A stretch of DNA of 64,000 bases from Amblyomma americanum. Lineage: Eukaryota; Arthropoda; Arachnida; Ixodida; Ixodidae. The notes below the pieces were generated by a model. The model had not been told where the DNA came from and did no database searches. It saw only the letters and a program-made list of their open reading frames with translations. The stretch spans positions 62,001-126,000 of the forward strand of contig NW_027526652.1 in NCBI RefSeq assembly GCF_052857255.1, read 5' to 3'. Made by a program: the position numbers and the translations under genes. Below, one piece after another: positions 20,101 through 33,546 of the stretch; position 1 is the first letter of the stretch; the number at the start of each line of letters is the position of its first letter.

Positions 20101-23100
20101 AACGATGTATCCTGTTGTTTTGAGCCTGAATACAAGTTTTCGCGCAGTTCTGAGAGAAAAAGTTTACACCTTTCTCTCGTATACTCTTCGAAGACTTGTA
20201 AAATCGATGCTCGTGAATCTTGCTAGTTTTGTTCTAAAACGATGTATCCCGGTGTTTTGAGCCGGAATACAAGTTTTCGCGCAGTTCTGAGAGAAAAAGT
20301 TTACACCTTCCTCTCGTGTACTCCTCGACGACTTGTAAAATCGATACTCGTGAATCTTGCTAGTTTCGATCTAAAACGATGTATCCCGGTGTTTTGAGCC
20401 GGAATACAAGTTTTCGCGCATTTCTGAGAGAAAAAGTTTACACCTTTCTCTCGTGTACTCTTCGAGGACTTGTAAAATCGATGCTCGTGAATCTTGCTAG
20501 TTTCAATCTAAAACGATGTATCCCGGTGTTTTGAGCCGGAATACAAGTTTTCGCGCAGTTCTGAGAGAAAAAGTTTACACCTTCCTCTCGTGTACTCCTC
20601 GACGACTTGTAAAATCGATACTCGTGAATCTTGCTAGTTTCGATCTAAAACGATGTATCGCGTTGTTTTGAGCCGGAATACAAGTTTTCGCACAGTTCTG
20701 AGAGAAAAAGTTTACATCTTTCTCTCGTGTACTCTTCGACGACTTGTAAAATCCATGCTCGTGAATCTTGCTAGTTTCGATCTAAAACAATGTATCCCGT
20801 TGTTTTGAGCCAGAATACAAGTTTTCGCGCAGTTCTGAGAGAAAAAGTTTACACCTTTCTCTCGTCTACTCTTCGAGGACTTGTAAAATCGATGCTCGTG
20901 AATCTTGCTAGTTTCGTTCTAAAACGATGTATGCCGTTCTTTTGAGCTGGAATACAAGTTTTCGCGCAGTTCTGAGAAAAAGTTTACACTTTCTCTCGTC
21001 TACTCTTCGACGACTTGTAAAATCGATGCTCGTCAATTTTGCTAGTTTTGATCTAAAACGATGTATCCCGTTGTTTTGAGCCGGAATACAAGTTTTCGCG
21101 CAGTTCTGAGAGAAAAAGTTTACACCTTTCTCTCGTGTACTCTTCGACGACTTGTAAAATCGATGCTCGTGAATCTTGCTAGTTTCGATCTAAAACGATG
21201 TATCCCGTTGTTTTGAGCCGGAATACAAGTTTTTGCGCAGTTCTGAGAGAAAAAGCTTACACCATTCTCTCGTCTACTCTTCGACGATTTGTAAAATCGA
21301 TGCTCGTGAATCTTGCTAGTTTCGACCTAAAAGGATGTATCCCGTTGTTTTGAGCCGGAATACTAGTTTTCGCACAGTTGTGAGAGAAAAAGTTTACACC
21401 TTTCTCTCGTGTACTGTTCGAAGACTTGTAAAATTGATGCTCGTGAATCTTGCGAGTTTCGATCTAAAACGATGTATCCCGTTGTTTTGAGCCGGCATAC
21501 AAGTTTTCGCGCAGTTCTAAGAGAAAAAGTTTACACCTTTCTCTCGTATACTGTTCGAAGACTTGTAAACTCGATGCTCGTGAATCTTGCTAGTTTCGAT
21601 CTAAAACGATGTGTCCCGTTGTTTTGAGCCGGAATACAAGTTTTCGCGCAGTTCTGTGAGAAAAAGTTTACACCTTTCTCTCGTCTACTCTTCGACGTCT
21701 TGTAAAATTGAAGTGCGTAAATCTCGTTACTTCCGATCTAAAATGATGTATCCCGTTATTTTGAGCCGGAATACAAGTTTTCGCGCAGTGCTGAGACAAA
21801 AAGTTTACACCTTTCTCTCGTCTACTCTTCGACGACTTGTAAAATCGATGCTCGTGAATCTTGCTAGTTTCGTTCTAAAACGATGTATGCCGTTCTTTTG
21901 AGCTGGAATACAAGTTTTCGCGCAGTTCTGAGAAAAAGTTTACACCTTTCTCTCGTCTACTCTTCGACGACTTGTAAAATCGATGCTCGTCAATTTTGCT
22001 AGTTTTGATCTAAAACAATGTAACCCGTTGTTTTGAGCCGGAATACAAGTTTTCGCGCAGTTCTGAGAGAAAAAGTTTACACCTTTCTCTCGTGTACTCT
22101 TCGACGACTTGTAAAATCGATGCTCGTGAATCTTGCTAGTTTCGATCTAAAACGATGTGTCCCGTTGTTTTGAGCCGGAATACAAGTTTTCGCGCAGTTC
22201 TGAGAGAAAAAGTTTACACCTTTCTCTCGTCTACTCTTCGTCGACTTGTAAAATCGATGCTCGTGAATCTTGCTAGTTTCGTTCTAAAACGATGTATCCC
22301 GTTCTTTTGAGCTGGAATACAAGTTTTCGCGCAGTTCTGAGAGAAAAAGTTTACACCTTTCTCTCGTGTACTCTTCGAAGGCTTGTAAAATCGATGCTCG
22401 TGAATCTTGCTAGTTTCGACCTAAAACGATGTATCGCGTTGTTTTGAGCCGGAATACAAGTTTTCGCGCAGTTCTGAGAGAAAAAGTTTACACCTTTTTC
22501 TCGTATACTCTTCGAAGACTTGTAAAATCGATGCTCGTGAATCTTGCTAGTTTCGATCTAAAACGATGTGTCCCGTTGTTTTGAGCCGGAATACAAGTTT
22601 TCGCGCAGTTCTGAGAGAAAAAGTTTACACCTTTCTCTCGTCTACTCTTCGTCGACTTGTAAAATCGATGCTCGTGAATCTTGCTAGTTTCGATCTAAAA
22701 CAATGTATCCCGTTGTTTTGAGCCGGAATACAAGTTTTCGCGCAGTTCTGAGAGAAAAAGTTTACACCTTTCTCTCGTATACTCTTCGAAGACTTGTAAA
22801 ATCGATGCTCGTGAATCTTGCTAGTTTCGATCTAAAACGATGTGTCCCGTTGTTTTGAGCCGGAATACAAGTTTTCGCTCAGTTCTGAGAGAAAAAGTTT
22901 ACACCTTTCTCTCGTCTACTCTTCGTCGACTTGTAAAATCGATGCTCGTGAATCTTGCTAGTTTCGATCTAAAACAATGTATCCCGTTGTTTTGAGCCGG
23001 AATACAAGTTTTCGCGCAGTTCTGAGAGAAAAAGTTTACGCCTTTCTCTCGTCTACTCTTCGACGATTTGTAAAATCGATGCTCGTGAATCTTGCTAGTT

Positions 23101-25215
23101 TCGATCTAAAACGATGTCTCCCGGTGTTTTGAGCCGGAATACAAGTTTACGCGCAGTTCTGAGAGAAAAAGTTTACACCTTTCTCTCGTCTACGCTTCGA
23201 CAACTTGTAAAATTGAAGTGCGTAAATCTCGCTACTTTCGATCTAAAATGATGTATCCCATTGTTTTGAGCCGGAATACAAGTTTTCGCGCAGTTCTGAG
23301 AGAAAAAGTTTACACCTTTCTCCCGTCTACTCTTCGACGACTTGTAAAATCGATGCTCGTCAATTTTGGTAGTTTTGATCTAAAACGATGTATCCCGTTG
23401 TTTTGAGCCGGAATACAAGTTTTCGCGCAGTTCTGAGAGAAAAAGTTTACACCTTTCTCTCGTGTACTCTTCGACGACTTGTAAAATCGATGCTCGTGAA
23501 TCTTGCTAGTTTCGATCTAAAACGATGTATCCCGTTGTTTTGAGCCGGAATACAAGTTTTCGCGCAGTTCTGAGAGAAAAAGTTTACACCTTTCTCTCGT
23601 CTACTCTTCGACGACTTGTAAAATCGATGCTCGTGAATCTTGCTAGTTTCGTTCTAAAACGATGTATGCCGTTCTTTTGAGCTGGAATACAAGTTTTCGC
23701 GCAGTTCTGAGAAAAAGTTTACACCTTTCTCTCGTCTACTCTTCGACGACTTGTAAAATCGATGCTCGTCAATTTTGCTAGTTTTGATCTAAAACGATGT
23801 ATCCCGTTGTTTTGAGCCGGAATACAAGTTTTCGCGCAGTTCTGAGAGAAAAAGTTTACACCTTTCTCTCGTGTACTCTTCGACGACTTGTAAAATCGAT
23901 GCTCGTGAATCTTGCTAGTTTCGATCTAAAACGATGTATCGCGTTGTTTTGAGCCGGAATACAAGTTTTCGCACAGTTCTGAGAGAAAAAGTTTACACCT
24001 TTCTCTCGTCTACTCTTCGACGACTTGTAAAATCGATGCTCGTCAATTTTGCTAGTTTCGATCTAAAACGATGTATCCTGTTGTTTTGAGCCTGAATACA
24101 AGTTTTCGCGCAGTTCTGAGAGAAAAAGTTTACACCTTTCTCTCGTATACTCTTCGAAGACTTGTAAAATCGATGCTCGTGAATCTTGCTAGTTTTGTTC
24201 TAAAACGATGTATCCCGGTGTTTTGAGCCGGAATACAAGTTTTCGCGCAGTTCTGAGAGAAAAAGTTTACACCTTCCTCTCGTGTACTCCTCGACAACTT
24301 GTAAAATCGATACTCGTGAATCTTGCTAGTTTCGATCTAAAACGATGTATCCCGGTGTTTTGAGCCGGAATACAAGTTTTCGCGCAGTTCTGAGAGAAAA
24401 AGTTCACACCTTTCTCTCGTGTACTCTTCGAGGACTTGTAAAATCGATGCTCGTGAATCTTGCTAGTTTCAATCTAAAACGATGTATCCCGGTGTTTTGA
24501 GCCGGAATACAAGTTTTCGCGCAGTTCTGAGAGAAAAAGTTTACACCTTCCTCTCGTGTACTCCTCGACGACTTGTAAAATCGATACTCGTGAATCTTGC
24601 TAGTTTCGATCTAAAACGATGTATCGCGTTGTTTTGAGCCGGAATACAAGTTTTCGCACAGTTCTGAGAGAAAAAGTTTACATCTTTCTCTCGTGTACTC
24701 TTCGACGACTTGTAAAATCCATGCTCGTGAATCTTGCTAGTTTCGATCTAAAACAATGTATCCCGTTGTTTTGAGCCAGAATACAAGTTTTCGCGCAGTT
24801 CTGAGAGAAAAAGTTTACACCTTTCTCTCGTCTACTCTTCGAGGACTTGTAAAATCGATGCTCGTGAATCTTGCTAGTTTCGTTCTAAAACGATGTATGC
24901 CGTTCTTTTGAGCTGGAATACAAGTTTTCGCGCAGTTCTGAGAAAAAGTTTACACTTTCTCTCGTCTACTCTTCGACGAATTGTAAAATCGATGCTCGTC
25001 AATTTTGCTAGTTTTGATCTAAAACGATGTATCCCGTTGTTTTGAGCCGGAATACAAGTTTTCGCGCAGTTCTGAGAGAAAAAGTTTACACCTTTCTCTC
25101 GTGTACTCTTCGACGACTTGTAAAATCGATGCTCGTGAATCTTGCTAGTTTCGATCTAAAACGATGTATCCCGTTGTTTTGAGCCGGAATACAAGTTTTT
25201 GCGCAGTTCTGAGAG
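17150..25215 (+). repeat. ~4.1-kb tandem segmental duplication within the satellite
   Basis: The copies are roughly 17,150-21,250 and 21,251-25,215. Landmarks are offset by 4,103 bp: the GCATACAAG unit with a TTGCGAG variant near 17,306 and 21,409, and the unit-2 types at 19,115 and 23,218. From about 20,000 onward the offset is 3,966 bp, so copy 2 has lost exactly one monomer. Small differences include TGTATCCC against TGTGTCCC near 17,510 and 21,613. Confidence 0.8.
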
Positions 25216-28200
25216 AAAAAGTTTACACCTTTCTCTCGTCTACTCTTCGACGACTTGTAAAATCGATGCTCGTGAATCTTGCTAGTTTCGTTCTAAAACG
25301 ATGTATGCCGTTCTTTTGAGCTGGAATACAAGTTTTCGCGCAGTTCTGAGAAAAAGTTTACACCTTTCTCTCGTCTACTTTTCGACGACTTGTAAAATCG
25401 ATGCTCGTCAATTTTGCTAGTTTTGATCTAAAACGATGTATCCCGTTGTTTTGAGCCGGAATACAAGTTTTCGCGCAGTTCTGAGAGAAAAAGTTTACAC
25501 CTTTCTCTCGTGTACTCTTCGACGACTTGTAAAATCGATGCTCGTGAATCTTGCTAGTTTCGATCTAAAACGATGTATCCCGTTGTTTTGAGCCGGAATA
25601 CAAGTTTTCGCGCAGTTCTGAGAGAAAAAGTTTACACCTTTCTCTCGTATACTCTTCGAAGACTAGTAAAATCGATGCTCGTGAATCTTGCTTGTTTCGA
25701 TCTAAAACGATGTGTCCCGTTGTTTTGAGCCGGAATACAAGTTTTCGCGCAGTTCTGAGAGAAAAAGTTTACACCTTTCTCTCGTCTACTCTTCGTCGAC
25801 TTGTAAAATCGATGCTCGTGAATCTTGCTAGTTTCGATCTAAAACAATGTATCCCGTTGTTTTGAGCCGGCATACAAGTTTACGCGCAGTTCTGAGAGAA
25901 AAAGTTTACACCTTCCTCTCGTGTACTCCTCGACGACTTGTAAAATCGATGCTCGTGAATCTTGGTAGTTTCGATCTAAAACGATGTCTCCCGGTGTTTT
26001 GAGCCGGAATACAAGTTTTCGCGCAGTTCTGAGAGAAAAAGTTTACACCTTTCTCTCGTCTACGCTTCGACGACTTGTAAAATTGAAGTGCGTAAATGTC
26101 GCTACTTTCGATCTAAAATGATGTATCCCATTGTTTTGAGCCGGAATACAAGTTTTCGCGCAGTTCTGAGAGAAAAAGTTTACACCTTTCTCCCGTCTAC
26201 TCTTCGACGACTTGTAAAATCGATGCTCGTGAATCTTGCTAGTTTCGTTCTAAAACGATGTATCCCGTTCTTTTGAGCTGGAATACAAGTTTTCGCGCAG
26301 TTCTGAGAGAAAAAGTTTACACCTTTCTCTCGTGTACTCTTCGAAGGCTTGTAAAATCGATGCTCGTGAATCTTGCTAGTTTCGACCTAAAACGATGTAT
26401 CGCGTTGTTTTGAGCCGGAATACAAGTTTTCGCGCAGTTCTGAGAGAAAAAGTTTACACCTTTCTCTCGTATACTCTTCGAAGACTTGTAAAATCGATGC
26501 TCGTGAATCTTGCTAGTTTCGATCTAAAACGATGTGTCCCGTTGTTTTGAGCCGGAATACAAGTTTTCGCGCAGTTCTGAGAGAAAAAGTTTACACCTTT
26601 CTCTCGTCTACTCTTCGTCGACTTGTAAAATCGATGCTCGTGAATCTTGCTAGTTTCGATCTAAAACAATGTATCCCGTTGTTTTGAGCCGGAATACATG
26701 TTTTCGCGCAGTTCTGAGAGAAAAAGTTTACGCCTTTCTCTCGTGTACTCTTCGACGACTTGTAAAATCCATGCTCGTGAATCTTGCTAGTTTCGATCTA
26801 AAACAATGTATCCCGTTGTTTTGAGCCAGAATACAAGTTTTCGCGCAGTTCTGAGAGAAAAAGTTTACGCCTTTCTCTCGTCTACTCTTCGACGATTTGT
26901 AAAATCGATGCTCGTGAATCTTGCTAGTTTCGATCTAAAACGATGTCTCCGGGTGTTTTGAGCCGGAATACAAGTTTTCGCGCAGTTCTGAGAGAAAAGG
27001 TTTACACCTTTCTCTCGTCTACGCTTCGACGACTTGTAAAATTGAAGTGCGTAAATGTCGCTACTTTCGATCTAAAATGATGTATCCCATTGTTTTGAGC
27101 CGGAATACAAGTTTTCGCGCAGTTCTGAGAGAAAAAGTTTACACCTTTCTCCCGTCTACTCTTCGACGACTTGTAAAATCGATGCTCGTGAATCTTGCTA
27201 GTTTCGTTCTAAAACGATGTATCCCGTTCTTTTGAGCTGGAATACAAGTTTTCGCGCAGTTCTGAGAGAAAAAGTTTACACCTTTCTCTCGTGTACTCTT
27301 CGAAGGCTTGTAAAATCGATGCTCGTGAATCTTGCTAGTTTCGACCTAAAACGATGTATCGCGTTGTTTTGAGCCGGAATACAAGTTTTCGCGCAGTTCT
27401 GAGAGAAAAAGTTTACACCTTTCTCTCGTATACTCTTCGAAGACTTGTAAAATCGATGCTCGTGAATCTTGCTAGTTTCGATCTAAAACGATGTGTCCCG
27501 TTGTTTTGAGCCGGAATACAAGTTTTCGCGCAGTTCTGAGAGAAAAAGTTTACACCTTTCTCTCGTCTACTCTTCGTCGACTTGTAAAATCGATGCTCGT
27601 GAATCTTGCTAGTTTCGATCTAAAACAATGTATCCCGTTGTTTTGAGCCGGAATACATGTTTTCGCGCAGTTCTGAGAGAAAAAGTTTACGCCTTTCTCT
27701 CGTGTACTCTTCGACGACTTGTAAAATCCATGCTCGTGAATCTTGCTAGTTTCGATCTAAAACAATGTATCCCGTTGTTTTGAGCCAGAATACAAGTTTT
27801 CGCGCAGTTCTGAGAGAAAAAGTTTACACCTTTCTCTCGTCTACGCTTCGACGACTTGTAAAATTGAAGTGCGTAAATCTCGCTACTTTCGATCTAAAAT
27901 GATGTATCCCATTGTTTTGAGCCGGAATACAAGTTTTCGCGCAGTTCTGAGAGAAAAAGTTTACACCTTTCTCCCGTCTACTCTTCGACGACTTGTAAAA
28001 TCGATGCTCGTGAATCTTGCTAGTTTCGTTCTAAAACGATGTATCCCGTTCTTTTGAGCTGGAATACAAGTTTTCGCGCAGTTCTGAGAGAAAAAGTTTA
28101 CACCTTTCTCTCGTGTACTCTTCGAAGGCTTGTAAAATCGATGCTCGTGAATCTTGCTAGTTTCGACCTAAAACGATGTATCGCGTTGTTTTGAGCCGGA

Positions 28201-31200
28201 ATACAAGTTTTCGCACAGTTCTGAGAGAAAAAGTTTACATCTTTTTCTCGTGTACTCTTCGACGACTTGTAAAATCCATGCTCGTGAATCTTGCTAGTTT
28301 CGACCTAAAACGATGTATCCCGTTGTTTTGAGCCGGCATACAAGTTTTCGCACAGTTCTGAGAGAAAAAGTTTACGCCTTTCTCTCGTCTACTCTTCAAC
28401 GATTTGTAAAATCGATGCTCGTGAATCTTGCTAGTTTCGACCTAAAACGATGTATCCCGTTCTTTTGAGCTGGAATACAAGTTTTCGCGCAGTTCTGAGA
28501 GAAAAAGTTTACACCTTTTTCTCGTGTACTCTTCGAAGGCTTGTAAAATCGATGCTCGTGAATCTTGCTAGTTTCGACCTAAAACGATGTATCGCGTTGT
28601 TTTGAGCCGGAATACAAGTTTTCGCACAGTTCTGAGAGAAAACGTTTACGCCTTTCTCTCGTCTACTCTTCGACGATTTGTAAAATCGATGCTCGTGAAT
28701 CTTGCTAGTTTCGAACTAAAACGATGTATCCCGTTGTTTTGAGCCGGCATACAAGTTTACGCGCAGTTCTGAGAGAAAAAGTTTACACCTTCCTCTCGTG
28801 TACTCTTCGAAGACTTGTAAAATCGATGCTCGTGAATCTTGCTAGTTTCGATCTAAAACGATGTCTCCCGGTGTTTTGAGCCGGAATACAAGTTTTCGCG
28901 CAGTTCTGAGAGAAAAAGTTTACACCTTTCTCTCGTCTACGCTTCGACGACTTGTAAAATTGAAGTGCGTAAATCTCGCTACTTTCGATCTAAAATGATG
29001 TATCCCATTGTTTTGAGCCGGAATACAAGTTTTCGCGCAGTTCTTAGAGAAAAAGTTTACACCTTTCTCTCGTCTACTCTTCGAGGACTTGTAAAATCGA
29101 TGCTCGAGAATCTTGCTAGTTTCGATCTAAAACGATGTATCCCGTTGTTTTGAGCCAGAATACAAGTTTTCGCGCAGTTCTGAGAGAAAAAAGCTTACAC
29201 CATTCTCTCGTCTACTCTTCGACGATTTGTAAAATCGATGCTCGTGAATCTTGCTAGTTTCGACCTAAAAGGATGTATCCCGTTGTTTTGAGCCGGAATA
29301 CAAGTTTTCGCACAGTTGTGAGAGAAAAAGTTTACACCTTTCTCTCGTGTACTGTTCGAAGACTTGTAAAATTGATGCTCGTGAATCTTGCTAGTTTCGA
29401 TCTAAAACGATGTATCCCGTTGTTTTGAGCCGGCATACAAGTTTTCGCGCAGTTCTGAGAGAAAAAGTTTACACCTTTCTCTCGTATACTGTTCGAAGAC
29501 TTGTAAACTCGATGCTCGTGAATCTTGCTAGTTTCGATCTAAAACGATGTATCCCGTTGTTTTGAGCCGGAATACAAGTTTTCGCGCAGTTCTGTGAGAA
29601 AAAGTTTACACCTTTCTCTCGTCTACTCTTCGACGTCTTGTAAAATTGAAGTGCGTAAATCTCGTTACTTCCGATCTAAAATGATGTATCCCGTTGTTTT
29701 GAGCCGGAATACAAGTTTTCGCGCAGTGCTGAGACAAAAAGTTTACACCTTTCTCTCGTCTACTCTTCGACGACTTGTAAAATCGATGCTCGTGAATCTT
29801 GCTAGTTTCGTTCTAAAACGATGTATGCTGTTCTTTTGAGCTGGAATACAAGTTTTCGCGCAGTTCTGAGAGAAAAAGTTTACACCTTTCTCTCGTCTAC
29901 TCTTCGACGACTTGTAAAATCGATGCTCGTCAATTTTGCTAGTTTTGATCTAAAACGATGTATCCCGTTGTTTTGAGCCGGAATACAAGTTTTCGCGCAG
30001 TTCTGAGAGAAAAAGTTTACACCTTTCTCTCGTGTACTCTTCGACGACTTGTAAAATCGATGCTCGTGAATCTTGCTAGTTTCGATCTAAAACGATGTGT
30101 CCCGTTGTTTTGAGCCGGAATACAAGTTTTCGCGCAGTTCTGAGAGAAAAAGTTTACACCTTTCTCTCGTCTACTCTTCGTCGACTTGTAAAATCGATGC
30201 TCGTGAATCTTCCTAGTTTCGTTCTAAAACGATGTATCCCGTTCTTTTGAGCTGGAATACAAGTTTTCGCGCAGTTCTGAGAGAAAAAGTTTACACCTTT
30301 CTCTCGTGTACTCTTCGAAGGCTTGTAAAATCGATGCTCGTGAATCTTGCTAGTTTCGACCTAAAACGATGTATCGCGTTGTTTTAAGCCGGAATACAAG
30401 TTTTCGCGCAGTTCTGAGAGAAAAAGTTTACACCTTTCTCTCGTATACTCTTCGAAGACTTGTAAAATCGATGCTCGTGAATCTTGCTAGTTTTGATCTA
30501 AAACGATGTGTCCCGTTGTTTTGAGCCGGAATACAAGTTTTCGCGCAGTTCTGAGAGAAAAAGTTTACACCTTTCTCTCGTCTACTCTTCGTCGACTTGT
30601 AAAATCGATGCTCGTGAATCTTGCTAGTTTCGATCTAAAACAATGTATCCCGTTGTTTTGAGCCGGAATACAAGTTTTCGCGCAGTTCTGAGAGAAAAAG
30701 TTTACGCCTTTCTCTCGTCTACTCTTGGACGATTTGTAAAATCGATGCTCGTGAATCTTGCTAGTTTCGACCTAAAACGATGTATCCCGTTGTTTTGAGC
30801 CGGCATACAAGTTTACGCGCAGTTCTGAGAGAAAAAGTTTACACCTTTCTCTCGTATACTGTTCGAAGACTTGTAAACTCGATGCTCGTGAATCTTGCTA
30901 GTTTCGATCTAAAACGATGTATCCCGTTGTTTTGAGCCGGAATACAAGTTTTCGCGCAGTTCTGTGAGAAAAAGTTTACACCTTTCTCTCGTCTACTTTC
31001 GACGTCTTGTAAAATTGAAGTGCGTAAATCTCGTTACTTCCGATCTAAAATGATGTATCCCGTTGTTTTGAGCCGGAATACAAGTTTTCGCGCAGTGCTG
31101 AGACAAAAAGTTTACACCTTTCTCTCGTCTACTCTTCGACGACTTGTAAAATCGATGCTCGTGAATCTTGCTAGTTTCGTTCTAAAACGATGTATGCCGT

Positions 31201-33306
31201 TCTTTTGAGCTGGAATACAAGTTTTCGCGCAGTTCTGAGAAAAAGTTTACACCTTTCTCTCGTCTACTCTTCGACGACTTGTAAAATCGATGCTCGTCAA
31301 TTTTGCTAGTTTTGATCTGAAACGATGTATCCCGTTGTTTTGAGCCGGAATACAAGTTTTCGCGCAGTTCTGAGAGAAAAAGTTTACATCTTTCTCTCGT
31401 GTACTCCTCGACGACTTGTAAAATCGATGCTCGTGAATCTTGCTAGTTTCGATCTAAAACGATGTCTCCCGGTGTTTTGAGCCGGAATACAAGTTTTCGC
31501 GCAGTTCTGAGAGAAAAAGTTTACACCTTTCTCTCGTGTACTCTTCGACGACTTGTAAAATCGATGCTCGTGAATCTTGCTAGTTTCGATCTAAAACGAT
31601 GTATCCCGTTGTTTTGAGCCGGAATACATGTTTTCGCGCAGTTCTGAGAGAAAAAGTTTACACCTTTCTCTCGTATACTCTTCGAAGACTTTTAAAATCG
31701 ATGCTCGTGAATCTTGCTTGTTTCGATCTAAAACGATGTGTCCCGTTGTTTTGAGCCGGAATAGAAGTTTTCGCGCAGTTCTGAGAGAAAAAGTTTACAC
31801 CTTTCTCTCGTCTACTCTTCGTCGACTTGTAAAATCGATGCTCGTGAATCTTGCTAGTTTCGATCTAAAACAATGTATCCCGTTGTTTTGAGCCGGCATA
31901 CAAGTTTACGCGCAGTTCTGAGAGAAAAAGTTTACACCTTCCTCTCGTGTACTCCTCGACGACTTGTAAAATCGATGCTCGTGAATCTTGCTAGTTTCGA
32001 TCTAAAACGATGTCTCCCGGTGTTTTGAGCCGGAATACAAGTTTTCGCGCAGTTCTGAGAGAAAAAGTTTACACCTTTCTCTCGTCTACGCTTCGACGAC
32101 TTGTAAAATTGAAGTGCGTAAATGTCGCTACTTTCGATCTAAAATGATGTATCCCATTGTTTTGAGCCGGAATACAAGTTTTCGCGCAGTTCTGAGAGAA
32201 AAAGTTTACACCTTTCTCCCGTCTACTCTTCGACGACTTGTAAAATCGATGCTCGTGAATCTTGCTAGTTTCGTTCTAAAACGATGTATCCCGTTCTTTT
32301 GAGCTGGAATACAAGTTTTCGCGCAGTTCTGAGAGAAAAAGTTTACACCTTTCTCTCGTGTACTCTTCGAAGGCTTGTAAAATCGATGCTCGTGAATCTT
32401 GCTAGTTTCGACCTAAAACGATGTATCGCATTGTTTTGAGCCGGAATACAAGTTTTCGCGCAGTTCTGAGAGAAAAAGTTTACACCTTTCTCTCGTATAC
32501 TCTTCGAAGACTTGTAAAATCGATGCTCGTGAATCTTGCTAGTTTCGATCTAAAACGATGTGTCCCGTTGTTTTGAGCCGGAATACAAGTTTTCGCGCAG
32601 TTCTGAGAGAAAAAGTTTACACCTTTCTCTCGTCTACTCTTCGTCGACTTGTAAAATCGATGCTCGTGAATCTTGCTAGTTTCGATCTAAAACAATGTAT
32701 CCCGTTGTTTTGAGCCGGAATACATGTTTTCGCGCAGTTCTGAGAGAAAAAGTTTACGCCTTTCTCTCGTGTACTCTTCGACGACTTGTAAAATCCATGC
32801 TCGTGAATCTTGCTAGTTTCGATCTAAAACAATGTATCCCGTTGTTTTGAGCCAGAATACAAGTTTTCGCGCAGTTCTGAGAGAAAAAGTTTACACCTTT
32901 CTCTCGTCTACGCTTCGACGACTTGTAAAATTGAAGTGCGTAAATCTCGCTACTTTCGATCTAAAATGATGTATCCCATTGTTTTGAGCCGGAATACAAG
33001 TTTTCGCGCAGTTCTGAGAGAAAAAGTTTACACCTTTCTCCCGTCTACTCTTCGACGACTTGTAAAATCGATGCTCGTGAATCTTGCTAGTTTCGTTCTA
33101 AAACGATGTATCCCGTTCTTTTGAGCTGGAATACAAGTTTTCGCGCAGTTCTGAGAGAAAAAGTTTACACCTTTCTCTCGTGTACTCTTCGAAGGCTTGT
33201 AAAATCGATGCTCGTGAATCTTGCTAGTTTCGACCTAAAACGATGTATCGCGTTGTTTTGAGCCGGAATACAAGTTTTCGCACAGTTCTGAGAGAAAAAG
33301 TTTACA
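23964..33306 (+). repeat. 9.58-kb satellite duplication, copy 1
   Basis: It matches 33,547-42,889 at a constant offset of 9,583 bp (about 70 monomers). Nine open-frame landmarks between 26,088 and 32,936 all recur at +9,583. So do rare variants such as TATCCTGTTG (24,078 and 33,661), AAGTTCACACC and the single-A insertion in GAGAGAAAAAAGC (about 29,187). Its start overlaps the end of the 4.1-kb tandem pair. Confidence 0.85.
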
Positions 33307-33546
33307 CCTTTCTCTCGTGTACTCTTCGACGACTTGTAAAATCGATGCTCGTGAATCTTGCTAGTTTCGATCTAAAACGATGTATCCCGTTGTTTTGAGC
33401 CGGAATACAAGTTTTTGCGCAGTTCTGAGAGAAAAAGCTTACACCATTCTCTCGTCTACTCTTCGACGATTTGTAAAATCGATGCTCGTGAATCTTGCTA
33501 GTTTCGACCTAAAAGGATGTATCCCGTTGTTTTGAGCCGGAATACT

